Positions 7,399 through 20,574 are shown, numbered from the stretch's first letter. The stretch is 64,000 bases of DNA from Enterococcus italicus DSM 15952 (GCF_000185365.1 NZ_GL622241.1:913545-977544); one strand, 5' to 3'. Made by a program: numbers and translations. Notes: a model not told the origin generated them from the sequence alone.

Positions 7399-10272
7399 AT
7401 GGATTTTTTAACTAATGCATTACAAAAAGCTTTTGTTGATAAGTCAGTGATCAGTGAAAAACTAAATCCGAAATTTATTATAAATGATCCTGAAAAAAAT
7501 ACTTACTTTTTAACACTTCTTCAAAATGATTTGACTAAATGCTCTTCTTTTTTCATTTCTGTTGCATTTATAACTCAAGCAGGTTTAGATGCTATAAAAA
7601 CACAAATGGCTGATTTGGCAAGCAGGGGTATTTCTGGAAGAATATTAACTTCTACATATTTAGGATTTAATAATCCAGATGTTTTTCAATCGCTAATGCA
7701 AATTCCTAACGTAGAAGTTCGAATTTCCAAGAAACAAGGATTTCATTCCAAGGGATATTTATTTGATATGAAAGACTATCAAACCTTTATCATAGGAAGT
7801 TCAAATTTAACAATGAATGCATTAAAAATAAATTATGAGTGGAATATAAAACTAAATTCATATGATAATGGTGAATTATTATCAACTATTCAAAATCATT
7901 TGATCGAAGAATGGGAGCAAGCAGAGAAACTAACAGACACTTGGTTAGTGGGATTTAGAAGGTCTTTTCATCCTGAAATGAATATCCGTTATACGGCAAA
8001 ATTAATCGTTGCTGACGAGAAAGATGAATCTGATTATATTCTCCCAAATAAAATGCAAAAACTAGCATTAGAAAATTTGCGTTTACTAAGAGAAGAAAAG
8101 AAAGCGACAAAAGGATTGGTTATTTCTGCTACAGGTACTGGTAAAACTTATCTAGCAGCTTTTGATGTAGCACAATTAAAGCCGAATAGAGTACTTTTTG
8201 TTGTTCATAGAGAACAAATATTGAAGAAATCTATGGAATCGTTTAAAAAAATTATTGGGGGAAATGACTCAGATTTTGGCATGTTATCAGGTACTGAAAA
8301 AAAGATTGATGCTAAATATCTATTTGCTACAATTCAAACTATTTCCAAAGAAAACTATTATAAGCTGTTCGAAAAAAATGCTTTTGATTATATATTGATT
8401 GATGAAGTTCATAAGGCAGGTGCAGCTTCGTATAATAAAATAATCGATTATTTTCATCCTCAATTTTTATTAGGCATGACTGCAACTCCAGAAAGAACAG
8501 ATGGATTTAATATTTTTGAGTTATTTGACTACAATATTGCTTATGAAATTAGACTACAAGAAGCTTTAGAAGAAGATTTTTTATGCCCATTTCATTATTT
8601 TGCTGTAACAGACTATGAAAAAGATGGCAGTGTTATTCATGAAAACTCAACTATTTCACAGCTGACCAATGAGCAAAGAGTTCAGTTTTTGATAAATAGA
8701 CTTAATTACTATGGTTGCTCTGGAAATACTCCAAAAGGTTTGGTTTTTTGTAGTCGAAAAGAGGAAGCAAAACAGCTAGCTATGCAGTTTAATATTCATG
8801 GAATTGCAAGCTCTTATTTATCAGGCGAGGATTCCATTATCGTTAGGGAAAATGAAATTAGACGTCTAGAAAATGGTGAAATAAGCTATATATTCACTGT
8901 TGATGTTTTTAATGAGGGAATTGATATTCCTAAAGTAAATCAAATTGTTATGTTAAGAAGTACAGAATCGAGTATCGTATTTATTCAACAACTAGGACGC
9001 GGTCTTAGAAAAGATAGTTCGAAAGAATTTGTCACGGTTATTGATTTTATTGGTAATTATAAAAATAATTATATGATTCCGATTGCGTTATCTGGAGATA
9101 ATTCTAGAAATAAAAACAATGTCCGAAGAGATACAATCGACTCGACTTATATAAAAGGATTGTCTCTGGTGAATTTTGAAAGAGTAGCTAAAGAACGTAT
9201 TTTTCGGTCGATTGACCAAGCAAAATTAGATTCGTTTGGAGAAATAAAAAATGAATATTTTCGTTTGAAAAATCGGTTGAATGATACCCCTTTTTTAGAA
9301 GATTTTCAGCGTATGGGGAGTGTCGAACCATCCGTTATAATTCGTAGAGAGAAGACCTATTACCATTTTTTAAAAAAGTTACGTGAAAATGATTCGCTTT
9401 TATCTTCGGCTGAAGAGAATGCTTTAAAATTTTTATCTAATGAATTCATTAGTGGAGTAAGACCGCATGAACTGGTCATTATGTTGGAGATTATTTCTAA
9501 AAGAAAATCAGCTATGGCTTTTGAAGAAATAACTGAATTACTAGATAGAAATAATTTAAAATACAATGAGCGTATGCTTGAAACAATTTATAAAGTTTTG
9601 GATTCATCTTTTTATGTATCTACGGTTAGAGCGAACTATGATAATATTCAGTTGTTTATAATTAACGGAACAAGATTAGAGATGACACATAGTTTTAGAG
9701 ATATGATGAAACATGAATATTTCTTCAAATTAGTAGTAGACACTTTAATGGTTGGATTAAACAATGCATGGGAATTTGATAGTACAAAAGCTTTAACTCT
9801 CTATAAACGTTATCGTAGAAAAGATGCATTACGTGCTTTAAATATGGTATTTAACCAGAATGAGCAGAGCATCGGAGGATACACATACAGTAATAATCAC
9901 TTTGTAATATTTATTACGCTAGACAAAGGAGAAGATTTTAAAGCTGCTCAGATGGTATATGAAGATGAATTTTTAGATCCAACAAGATTTAAATGGTTTA
10001 CAAAGTCACCTCGTACTATTGATTCTCCAGAGGTTAAGTTACTAAAATCAAGTGAGGATTGGAATATTCATCTATTTGTTAAGCGTCGGTATAGTAAAAA
10101 AGATAATGAAATTGATTTTTATTATCTTGGTGAAATGACTCCAGATATTAAAACAATTAGACAATTACAGAAAATGACAACGCAAGGGATAAAGAGAAAT
10201 GTAGTTGAAATGGAATTCAATTTGAAGGACACTGTTGAACCAAATATGTACGAATTTTTAACAGGGGAGTAA
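7399..10272 (+). CDS. PLD-nuclease/superfamily 2 helicase with DUF3427 C-terminus
   Basis: From the ATG at 7399 the protein has 957 residues. I prefer this start to the upstream ATG at 7381 because AAGGA precedes it while the other has no site and lies inside the NUDIX gene. A phospholipase-D-like nuclease domain comes first, with HSK...D at about residues 116-123 and GSSN at 133-136. A superfamily 2 helicase follows: Walker A ATGTGKT (244-250), DEVH box (335-338), TATPER (361-366), QLGRGLRK (531-538). The last 350 residues match the layout of the DUF3427 family. The architecture is typical of DNA-processing enzymes in defence islands, but no restriction or modification partner is present beyond the NUDIX gene. 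The target and activity are inferred, not shown. Confidence 0.82.
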   Translation: MDFLTNALQKAFVDKSVISEKLNPKFIINDPEKNTYFLTLLQNDLTKCSSFFISVAFITQAGLDAIKTQMADLASRGISGRILTSTYLGFNNPDVFQSLMQIPNVEVRISKKQGFHSKGYLFDMKDYQTFIIGSSNLTMNALKINYEWNIKLNSYDNGELLSTIQNHLIEEWEQAEKLTDTWLVGFRRSFHPEMNIRYTAKLIVADEKDESDYILPNKMQKLALENLRLLREEKKATKGLVISATGTGKTYLAAFDVAQLKPNRVLFVVHREQILKKSMESFKKIIGGNDSDFGMLSGTEKKIDAKYLFATIQTISKENYYKLFEKNAFDYILIDEVHKAGAASYNKIIDYFHPQFLLGMTATPERTDGFNIFELFDYNIAYEIRLQEALEEDFLCPFHYFAVTDYEKDGSVIHENSTISQLTNEQRVQFLINRLNYYGCSGNTPKGLVFCSRKEEAKQLAMQFNIHGIASSYLSGEDSIIVRENEIRRLENGEISYIFTVDVFNEGIDIPKVNQIVMLRSTESSIVFIQQLGRGLRKDSSKEFVTVIDFIGNYKNNYMIPIALSGDNSRNKNNVRRDTIDSTYIKGLSLVNFERVAKERIFRSIDQAKLDSFGEIKNEYFRLKNRLNDTPFLEDFQRMGSVEPSVIIRREKTYYHFLKKLRENDSLLSSAEENALKFLSNEFISGVRPHELVIMLEIISKRKSAMAFEEITELLDRNNLKYNERMLETIYKVLDSSFYVSTVRANYDNIQLFIINGTRLEMTHSFRDMMKHEYFFKLVVDTLMVGLNNAWEFDSTKALTLYKRYRRKDALRALNMVFNQNEQSIGGYTYSNNHFVIFITLDKGEDFKAAQMVYEDEFLDPTRFKWFTKSPRTIDSPEVKLLKSSEDWNIHLFVKRRYSKKDNEIDFYYLGEMTPDIKTIRQLQKMTTQGIKRNVVEMEFNLKDTVEPNMYEFLTGE

Positions 10273-10416
10273 AATGTTCAATTTTTTCATATAAAACTAG
10301 TTTTTCATCTTATGTCGAAAAGAACAAAGATTGTATTCTTGTAGTGATTCAATGCTATACTTTTTCATATAACCAAACACATGAATTTCTCGTGTGTATC
10401 CCAAGGAGGTTTTCAC

Positions 10417-11337
10417 ATGTTAAAACGAGCAATTGGCCAAACGAGCTGGCAGGCGTCAGCAGTGGCTTTAGGAATTATGCGGATGGCTAATTTAGAAGTG
10501 ACAAAGGCAGAAAAAGCAGTGCAAACAGCCATGGAGGCAGGTATTAACTTTATCGATTCGGCAGACATGTATGGTAATGGTCAATCAGAAGTAGTTTTTG
10601 GTGAAGTATTGAAGCGAGGATCAGTGAAAAGAGAGGAACTCTTCATTCAATCCAAGGGGGGCATTGTTCCTGGTCAACGGTTTGACTTTTCTAAGGAACA
10701 TCTTTTGGCTTCCGTTGATGGAATTTTGCAACGAATGGGCATTGAGTATTTAGACAGTTATCTACTTCATCGTCCGGATCCATTGATGGAACCGGATGAA
10801 ATAGCAGAAACATTTGATATATTACAGACTTCTGGTAAGGTAAGGCACTTTGGTGTGTCGAATTTTCATCCGGAACAATACAAGTTGGTACAGGAGGCCG
10901 TCCATCAAAAATTGGTCATCAATCAGTTGCAGTTTAGTATTATGCACACTGGAATGGTTGATGCGGGATTGCATGTTAACATGCTCGATTCACGGTCGAT
11001 TGACCATGATGGTGGCATTTTAGAATTTTCTCGGCGTAAGGGTGTGACGATTCAAGCGTGGTCACCATTTCAATATGGTTTTTTTGAAGGTGTTTTTATC
11101 GATAATGAACAATTTCCTGAATTAAACATGTGCATGCAAACTCTTGCAGAGAAATACAATGTGACCAAAAATGCAATTGCGACTGCATGGATTTTACGGC
11201 ATCCAGCACAAATGCAAGTGATTTTGGGAACGATGAACCCTGAGCGCATTGCAGATAGTGCGGCTGGAAGTGAGATTACCCTAACAAAACAAGAATGGTA
11301 CGATGTGTATTTTGCAGCCGGAAATGATTTGCCTTAA
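10417..11337 (+). CDS. aldo/keto reductase
   Basis: This 306-residue cytoplasmic NADPH-dependent oxidoreductase of the AKR TIM-barrel family resembles the YdhF group. The catalytic tetrad is visible as Asp in FIDSADMYGN, Tyr in MYGN, Lys in IQSKGG and His in LLHRPD. GVSNFHPEQ is the usual family signature. The start at 10417 is chosen because AAGGAGG lies eight bases upstream; an in-frame ATG at 10381 has no site. The gene is followed 24 bases later by an RpiR regulator and probably belongs to the beta-glucoside locus, perhaps acting on a modified sugar. The real substrate is unknown. Confidence 0.88.
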   Translation: MLKRAIGQTSWQASAVALGIMRMANLEVTKAEKAVQTAMEAGINFIDSADMYGNGQSEVVFGEVLKRGSVKREELFIQSKGGIVPGQRFDFSKEHLLASVDGILQRMGIEYLDSYLLHRPDPLMEPDEIAETFDILQTSGKVRHFGVSNFHPEQYKLVQEAVHQKLVINQLQFSIMHTGMVDAGLHVNMLDSRSIDHDGGILEFSRRKGVTIQAWSPFQYGFFEGVFIDNEQFPELNMCMQTLAEKYNVTKNAIATAWILRHPAQMQVILGTMNPERIADSAAGSEITLTKQEWYDVYFAAGNDLP

Positions 11338-11361
11338 AAAGTAGTATAAGGAGGGGTGGTT

Positions 11362-12093
11362 GTGTCATTTTTTGGAAACATAGATTTTAATCAACTATCT
11401 GATACTGATCGATCGATCTATCACTTTATGTCGAGTTCGAGTGACCGAATTCCATATATGAGAGTGAGAGATATAGCAAATGAATCGCATACTTCTGCTT
11501 CGTCAGTCATGCGCTTTATTCGAAAACTGGGTTATCAGAGTTTTACGGAATTTCGTACGCAATTTAAGGTCCCTACTAGTCAAAAATCATCATTGTTTGG
11601 CACATTTAATTTGCTAAAAGAAGAAAATTTTCCGCGGGATTTAGATACAAAATTAACGACAGTTTCTGAAAAACTTATGTCTGCTGAGAATGTCATTTTC
11701 TTTGGAATAGGCGCATCTGGAACCATTTGTAAATATGCTGCAAGACGGTTTGCAACATTGGGATTGAACACCTATGCACTTGTCGATCCAACCTATCCAA
11801 TTTTTGCAAAATTGGAAAACACGAGTGAAAGTGTCATTATTGTTTTATCTGTAACAGGAAGAACGACCGAAATGGTGGAGATGGTTAGTGGCTTTTGTAA
11901 CAAAGATGATTTTTTTGTTGTTTCAATTACGGGTGACCAATCATCAACTTTAGCTCAAATGTCTGATATTGTTTTAGATTATAAAACAGTTGTCCACCGA
12001 ATTCATCAGTATGAAGATTTGACGAGTCAATTGCCAAGTGTTTTTTTGGTAGAAGCACTCTCTGAAAATTATCGTTTGTCTATAGAAAAATGA
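11362..12093 (+). CDS. MurR/RpiR-family transcriptional regulator
   Basis: This 243-residue protein has an N-terminal RpiR-type helix-turn-helix (VRDIANESHTSASSVMRFIRKLGYQSF, about residues 35-62, here cited in part) and a C-terminal SIS sugar-phosphate-binding domain (FFGIGASGTICKYAARRF, VLSVTGRTTEMVE). The GTG at 11362 is the preferred start because AAGGAGG lies about seven bases upstream; the GTG at 11356 overlaps that site. It lies directly upstream of the GH1/GH3 operon and probably senses a phosphorylated glucoside made in this pathway. A palindrome immediately after the gene could be both its terminator and an operator. Confidence 0.85.
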   Translation: MSFFGNIDFNQLSDTDRSIYHFMSSSSDRIPYMRVRDIANESHTSASSVMRFIRKLGYQSFTEFRTQFKVPTSQKSSLFGTFNLLKEENFPRDLDTKLTTVSEKLMSAENVIFFGIGASGTICKYAARRFATLGLNTYALVDPTYPIFAKLENTSESVIIVLSVTGRTTEMVEMVSGFCNKDDFFVVSITGDQSSTLAQMSDIVLDYKTVVHRIHQYEDLTSQLPSVFLVEALSENYRLSIEK

Positions 12094-12094
12094 A

Positions 12095-12133
12095 ACCAGT
12101 ATGGTACATGTTGTACCATACTGGTTTTTTTTT
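12095..12133 (+). terminator. palindromic terminator after the RpiR gene
   Basis: ACCAGTATGGTACA (12095-12108) pairs with TGTACCATACTGGT (12112-12125), followed by a run of nine T. The stem starts two bases after the stop codon. Its centre, GGTACAtgtTGTACC, resembles the palindrome at 15824-15858, so it may also act as a DNA operator. Confidence 0.8.
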
Positions 12134-12135
12134 CG

Positions 12136-12200
12136 AATTGATGGAACAACGACCATAATGAGCGTTACACATTGAAGTAAGCCTTCTCATTACCTATAGT
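12136..12200 (+). promoter_or_regulatory. promoter of the glucosidase operon with upstream motif
   Basis: TTGAAG (12172-12177), a 17-base spacer and TATAGT (12195-12200) form a sigma-A promoter. The 25 bases at 12136-12160 (AATTGATGGAACAACGACCA...) match those at 15868-15892 at about 20 positions. In both places the motif ends exactly 11 bases before the -35. This fixed placement suggests a shared activator or regulator site. Confidence 0.65.
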
Positions 12201-12232
12201 GAAGAAAATGAGTATTAATTGAGAGGATGTAA

Positions 12233-15798
<3,566 letters not shown>

Positions 15799-15823
15799 AA
15801 TTCAAGGACATGCAAAGAAAATT

Positions 15824-15858
15824 CAGTCAGGTTGGTACAACTTGTACCAACCTGACTG
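15824..15858. promoter_or_regulatory. 34-base palindrome between GH3 and lacI
   Basis: CAGTCAGGTTGGTACAA and TTGTACCAACCTGACTG are perfect complements around a single base. The near-absent loop and the weak following U-tract (TCTCTTTC) make a plain terminator less convincing. The core GGTACAACTTGTACC resembles that of the palindrome at 12095. Both are followed nine to ten bases later by the same 25-base motif, so an operator role is likely. Confidence 0.55.
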
Positions 15859-15867
15859 TCTCTTTCA

Positions 15868-15953
15868 AATTGACGGAACGACAACCAAATTGATCGAGAT
15901 TCATTGAATTTGAAAACGTTTTTATCTATACTTGCATAGTAAAAACGTTTTCA
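15868..15953 (+). promoter_or_regulatory. lacI-type gene promoter with two LacI/CcpA-like operators
   Basis: TTGAAT (15904-15909), a 17-base spacer and TATACT (15927-15932) form the promoter. TGAAAACGTTTTTA (15911-15924) sits in the spacer and TAAAAACGTTTTCA (15940-15953) just after the expected start. Each differs from the cre consensus TGWNANCGNTNWCA at one position, so they may bind CcpA, the local LacI protein, or both. The upstream motif (15868-15892) is shared with the glucosidase promoter. Confidence 0.7.
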
Positions 15954-15970
15954 GTTAAGAGGTGTTCATG

Positions 15971-16975
15971 ATGGGGCAGAAAATAACTATTCGGGATGTA
16001 GCTCGTGAAGCCCAAGTTTCCATTGCAACGGTTTCAAAGGCATTAAATGGTGTAGATGTTGTACGTCCAGAGACAAAAAAAAGAATTGTCGAAGCAGCGC
16101 AAAGTTTGCATTATGTACCAAATTTGAGAGGAAAGCAGTTAAAAGCGCAACAAACGAAAATGTTGGGGTTTTACACGCACACGATTGTGGGTCCATTTTT
16201 TAGCGTTTTAGTACAAGCGATTTCTCAAGAGGCGGAGCGTTTTGGTTATGGAGTAAGCATCATTATATCCGCAGATAAAAATGTACTGCGAAATCATATG
16301 TTTGGACACACGGTGGATGGTTTGATTGGATTTGAAGATATGATTGATGAGTCGGATTTAATTGCTATTAAAAGAGAAGGTTTAAAAGCAGTCTTTATTG
16401 ACCGTTTGATTTGCGATGAAGGGATCAGTAGTATTACCTTTGATTCATTTCAAGCTGGAAAACAAGTAACTGACTATTTGGTATCGCTAAATCACAATAA
16501 AGTTGCTTTCTTTAAGGGACCGCAAGGTGTCTATGATAGCGAAGAACGTTTTCGTGGATATGTAACATCACTGAAAGAACATGGTATACCACTTAAATCT
16601 AAGTACATAGTAGATGGTGATTTTAATGAACAAACGAGCTATAAACGAATTATTGATCTTTTAGAAAAATTACCCAAAAAAGAGTATCCCACAGCCATAA
16701 TTGGTGGCAATGACTTAAGTGCATTAGGGATTATTCAGGGCATCGTAGCTAAGGGGTATCAAGTGCCAGCTGATTTTAGTGTTGTCGGATTTGATAATAT
16801 TGATGCATTACGTTACTTTAAGCCTGCACTTACGACAATCGATAATCCTATTGAAGAACAAGGGAAGCAAGCTGTTAAAGTTCTCTTAGGTTTAATTAAT
16901 GAACAAAGACGTGGGGAAAGTTATCAGTTACCAACTCAGTTTATTGAGAGAGAAAGCACAAGAATTCTTGGATAG
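15971..16975 (+). CDS. LacI-family transcriptional regulator
   Basis: This protein of about 334 residues has the LacI helix-turn-helix at its start (TIRDVAREAQVSIATVSKAL) and a periplasmic-binding-protein-like sensor domain ending in the usual VVGFDNIDALRYFKPALTTI segment. AGAGG lies eight bases before the ATG at 15971; an ATG at 15968 is also possible. AAAACGTTTT-type palindromes overlap its own promoter and recur at 16991-17005 before the transporter genes. This indicates autoregulation and control of the importer. The inducer is probably the imported beta-glucoside. Confidence 0.88.
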   Translation: MGQKITIRDVAREAQVSIATVSKALNGVDVVRPETKKRIVEAAQSLHYVPNLRGKQLKAQQTKMLGFYTHTIVGPFFSVLVQAISQEAERFGYGVSIIISADKNVLRNHMFGHTVDGLIGFEDMIDESDLIAIKREGLKAVFIDRLICDEGISSITFDSFQAGKQVTDYLVSLNHNKVAFFKGPQGVYDSEERFRGYVTSLKEHGIPLKSKYIVDGDFNEQTSYKRIIDLLEKLPKKEYPTAIIGGNDLSALGIIQGIVAKGYQVPADFSVVGFDNIDALRYFKPALTTIDNPIEEQGKQAVKVLLGLINEQRRGESYQLPTQFIERESTRILG

Positions 16976-16990
16976 TTAATAGACTAAAAA

Positions 16991-17005
16991 ATAAAACGTT
17001 TTTAT
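16991..17005 (+). promoter_or_regulatory. third AAAACGTTTT operator, before the ABC importer genes
   Basis: ATAAAACGTTTTTAT lies 18 bases before the first permease ATG and matches the two sites upstream of the LacI gene. The position could block transcription entering the transporter genes or mark a secondary promoter. Confidence 0.6.
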
Positions 17006-17022
17006 TGAGAGGGGTAAGTTGA

Positions 17023-17964
17023 ATGAAAGGAAAACAACAATCAGTAATAAATCGAGTACGACGATTTGGTCACGGTTTCCGAAAGCAATGGCAGCTACAA
17101 GGAATGGCACTTTCGGGTGTAATTTATATGATTATTTTTAATTTTATTCCGATATATGGATTAGTCATCGCTTTTAAGAATTATACAGTTATTGATACAA
17201 TTCAGAACGCACAGTGGGTTGGTTTGGATAACTTCAAGGTAATAATGAATGATAAATATTTTTGGCAATCAGTAGTGAATACGTTAGGCATTAGTTTCTT
17301 GAAATTATTATTTGGTTTTGTTTTACCAATTATTATAGCGGTGATGATTTATGAGCTTCGCGATAGCATCTTTAAGCGTGTGGTGCAAACGATTTCTTAT
17401 CTTCCACATTTTCTATCATGGATTATTCTAGGCGGGATGTTAATTACTTGGTTTTCTTCAAACGGAATGTTTAATCAATTATTAAGTTTTAGTGGTATCC
17501 ATACGCAAAGCAACCATATGTTGGATGCAGGGAAGTATTGGTGGATTGCATCTATTTCAGATGTATGGAAAGAGGCTGGCTGGGGAACAATTCTTTATTT
17601 AGCTACAATGGCGAAAATTGATCCAACGTATTATGAAGCTGCCAAAATGGATGGTGCAAGTCGCTTACGACAAATTTGGAGTATCACGATTCCAATGATT
17701 CGAAATATCATCTCATTAAACTTAATTCTGACTGTGAGTGGTTTGCTTAACTCTAATTTAGATCAAACCCTCGTATTAATGAATTCTCAAAACCAACCCA
17801 AGTCTGAGGTAATTAATTCTTATGTTTATCGCATTGGGCTAATGCAAGGAGACTTCTCTTATGCAACTGCAGTAGGATTAGGTATTTCAGTAATTTCTCT
17901 TATTTTATTGATTGCAACCAATTTTGTGACAAAAAAATTGAACGACAATCAATCGGTATTATAG
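17023..17964 (+). CDS. carbohydrate ABC transporter permease (LplB-like)
   Basis: This 313-residue inner-membrane permease has about six hydrophobic segments and the EAA loop, YYEAAKMDGASRLRQIWSITIP (near 200-220, cited in part as EAAKMDGASRLRQIW). This type usually pairs with LplC/YtcP-like partners for oligosaccharide or uronide uptake. It is the first of two permeases, 20 bases before the second, and is followed by a lipoprotein binding protein. No ATPase gene is in the operon; such systems commonly borrow a shared MsmK-type ATPase encoded elsewhere. Confidence 0.9.
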   Translation: MKGKQQSVINRVRRFGHGFRKQWQLQGMALSGVIYMIIFNFIPIYGLVIAFKNYTVIDTIQNAQWVGLDNFKVIMNDKYFWQSVVNTLGISFLKLLFGFVLPIIIAVMIYELRDSIFKRVVQTISYLPHFLSWIILGGMLITWFSSNGMFNQLLSFSGIHTQSNHMLDAGKYWWIASISDVWKEAGWGTILYLATMAKIDPTYYEAAKMDGASRLRQIWSITIPMIRNIISLNLILTVSGLLNSNLDQTLVLMNSQNQPKSEVINSYVYRIGLMQGDFSYATAVGLGISVISLILLIATNFVTKKLNDNQSVL

Positions 17965-17984
17965 AAAAGGGGTGAGAAAATCAA

Positions 17985-18884
17985 ATGAAAGCCAAAAAGA
18001 GTAGTTTTAAAAAACTAAAAAGCAAGGATGGTCAACTATTTAATATCCTAAATATCTGTTTACTCATCTTATTTACCATTATTATCATTGTACCTATTTG
18101 GAATATTGTCGCTTCTTCATTTGCCACAAGTGATTCATTGGCTAAAGGTAATTTTATTTTTTGGCCGAAAGAAACATCGCTGGATAATTATATTCGAGTG
18201 CTAAGTGATAGTAGTTTATGGTCAGCATTATTTATTTCAGTTTCGAAAACAGTGGTTGGTGTTTTGGCACACACGGCATTTTGTGCGGTTGTTGCTTATT
18301 CGTTAAGTAAAAGAGAACTAAAGGGAAGAAGTCTCTACTCCAGCCTTGGACTAATTACGATGCTTTTTTCAGGAGGAATGATTCCAACCTATTTGCTAAT
18401 CAAATCATTAGGATTATTAAATACATTTTGGGTTTACATTATTCCATCTTTATTAAGTTATTATGATGTCATTATCTTGATGAATTTTTTCCGAGATGTG
18501 CCGACATCATTAGAAGAATCAGCAAAAATTGATGGAGCGAGTGATTGGGTAGTATTTAAAAAAATATTTCTACCGTTATCAAAACCAGCATTGGCTACAA
18601 TTGCTTTATTTCATGGGGTATGGCAATGGAATGACTTTATGACAACCAAATTGTATGTCACAGATAAAGCGCTATATCCGTTACAAATGAAGCTGTACGA
18701 AATTATTACGCAATCACAAGCTGCTTCCTCACAAGGATTGAATGCAGCAATTGAAATAGGCACGACTTCTAAAGGGATTCAATTGGCTACGATTGTTGTT
18801 ACGACTGTACCAATTTTAATTATCTATCCATTATTACAAAAGCACTTTATTTCAGGAATGATGTTAGGTGCGGTTAAAGAATAG
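17985..18884 (+). CDS. carbohydrate ABC transporter permease (LplC/YtcP-like)
   Basis: This 299-residue permease has about six membrane segments and the EAA loop EESAKIDGASDWVVFKKIF. It also has the C-terminal HFISGMMLGAVKE ending typical of the LplC/YtcP group. It is the second half of the sugar channel with the permease just upstream. GGGGTGAG precedes the ATG. The binding-protein gene begins 14 bases after its stop, all in the same direction, supporting one operon for beta-glucoside import. Confidence 0.9.
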   Translation: MKAKKSSFKKLKSKDGQLFNILNICLLILFTIIIIVPIWNIVASSFATSDSLAKGNFIFWPKETSLDNYIRVLSDSSLWSALFISVSKTVVGVLAHTAFCAVVAYSLSKRELKGRSLYSSLGLITMLFSGGMIPTYLLIKSLGLLNTFWVYIIPSLLSYYDVIILMNFFRDVPTSLEESAKIDGASDWVVFKKIFLPLSKPALATIALFHGVWQWNDFMTTKLYVTDKALYPLQMKLYEIITQSQAASSQGLNAAIEIGTTSKGIQLATIVVTTVPILIIYPLLQKHFISGMMLGAVKE

Positions 18885-18898
18885 GAGGAAAAATAGTA

Positions 18899-20544
18899 AT
18901 GAAAGCAAATTGGAAAAAAGGATTACTTACTTTGGGGCTGGCGAGTGGATTAATAGTGAGTTTAGCCGCTTGTGGCAGCAAAAAAGATACTAACGAAAGT
19001 GGTTCGGCGAAGTTACCATCGATATCCAAAAGATACAAAATAGACAAAGAAACACCAGCATGGAAAATCGATACAAAAAAAGAAACAACGACACTAACTT
19101 GGTATGTAAATGCTGACTGGTGGAATACTGAGTTTGGTAAAGATATGGTAACAAAAAAATAAAAGAAGATTTGAATATTAACATCAAATTTATAACAGGT
19201 GATGATACAAAATTAAACACGTATTTTGCTGGTGGAGATATGCCGGATATTGTGTCAGTCTTTGATTCCAACTCTTCTGTGGCACGTAAAGCAAACACCT
19301 GGGCATATTCATTACAAGATTTAGCTGATAAATATGACCCATATTTTTACAATGTAGCAAGTAAAGATACACTTAATTGGTATAAATTATCTGATGACAA
19401 AACATATGGCTATCCAGATTATTCTAATACACAAGCGGATTACGATAGTGGGAATATTTATACTCGCGATGCGTTTATTATTCGAAAAGATGTATACGAA
19501 GCCATTGGTAAACCAGATATGACAACACCAGAGAACTTTGTAAAGGCAATGAAATTAATTAAGGAAAAATTTCCTGATTTGATTCCTTTTGGCTTTAATG
19601 ACTTTGCTTCGGACGGTTCATCAAATGGATCGATGGATGGAGTTGTCCAAGATATGTTGGGTGTTCCATATACAAAAGATGGAAAATACTATGACCGCAA
19701 TCTGGATGAAGACTATATCAACTGGGTCAAAGCATTCCGACAAGTACATCAAGATGGAAATATAAGTGATGATTCTTTCACTGATGATGGAGATAAATTT
19801 AAAGAAAAAGTTCAAACGGGTAAATATGCAACAATGATGATGGGTTCTTTCGTCAATCAAGGGGTCGCTCTGCAAACGTTTGCTTCATCAAATCCAAACT
19901 CCTCTTATATTGCAGTGGATGGTATTCAAAGCACAAAAGGACGTAAAGCAACACTGTCACAAGCGGGAATTTCTGGGTGGATGATTAACTACATTAGTAA
20001 ACAAAGCAAAGATCCAGCAAAAGCTATGCAAGTATTCACCTATTTACTTAGTGAAGAAGGTCAAATGTTAACGAACTTTGGTATTGAAGGACAAACTTAT
20101 ACTAAAGATGCTGATGGTACGGTTCACTGGACTGAATCTGCTAGCCAAGTACAAAGTAATGAACCCGAAAAATGGCAAAAAGAATACCGAATTGGCGAAT
20201 TTATTCAATTTGGGCACGATCGATACAAAGCACTAAATCCAGATTCTTATGTATCTGCCGTGAAACAAATGCAAGAATGGGGTACAGGAAAGTTAAAATC
20301 TCAATTTACAACAGAAAATATTGGACCGGATTCTGGAACACAAGAAGCACGTGCCTTGAGTGCAGTTCAAACAAATTGGGGAACCACTCTTGTGGGAATG
20401 TTACGTTCAGATAACGATGAGCAATTAGAGTCAATTTTGAAAAAATACAAAACATTCCAAAAGGATAACGATATTGAAGCAATTAATAAAGTAAGAAATG
20501 AAAAAATAGCTGAAAATAAGAAAAAATTGGGTTTAGATGAATAA
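18899..20544 (+). pseudogene. ABC transporter substrate-binding lipoprotein, frameshifted in an A7 run
   Basis: The first frame (18899-19162) gives a lipoprotein signal with lipobox LAAC (Cys25) and the start of an LplA-like binding protein, then stops at TAA after ACA AAA AAA. The second frame, -1 relative to the first, continues through 20544 with family-typical text (NTYFAGGDMPDIVS, AGISGWMINYISKQS). Joined, they give about 548 residues, a normal length. The break lies exactly in seven A residues (19153-19159). One missing A, a sequencing error, or -1 slippage on A-AAA-AAA could each explain it. The protein should capture the sugar for the two permeases. Confidence 0.82.
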
Positions 20545-20574
20545 GATATAAGCAATGGAGGAGGAGAAGAAAGA

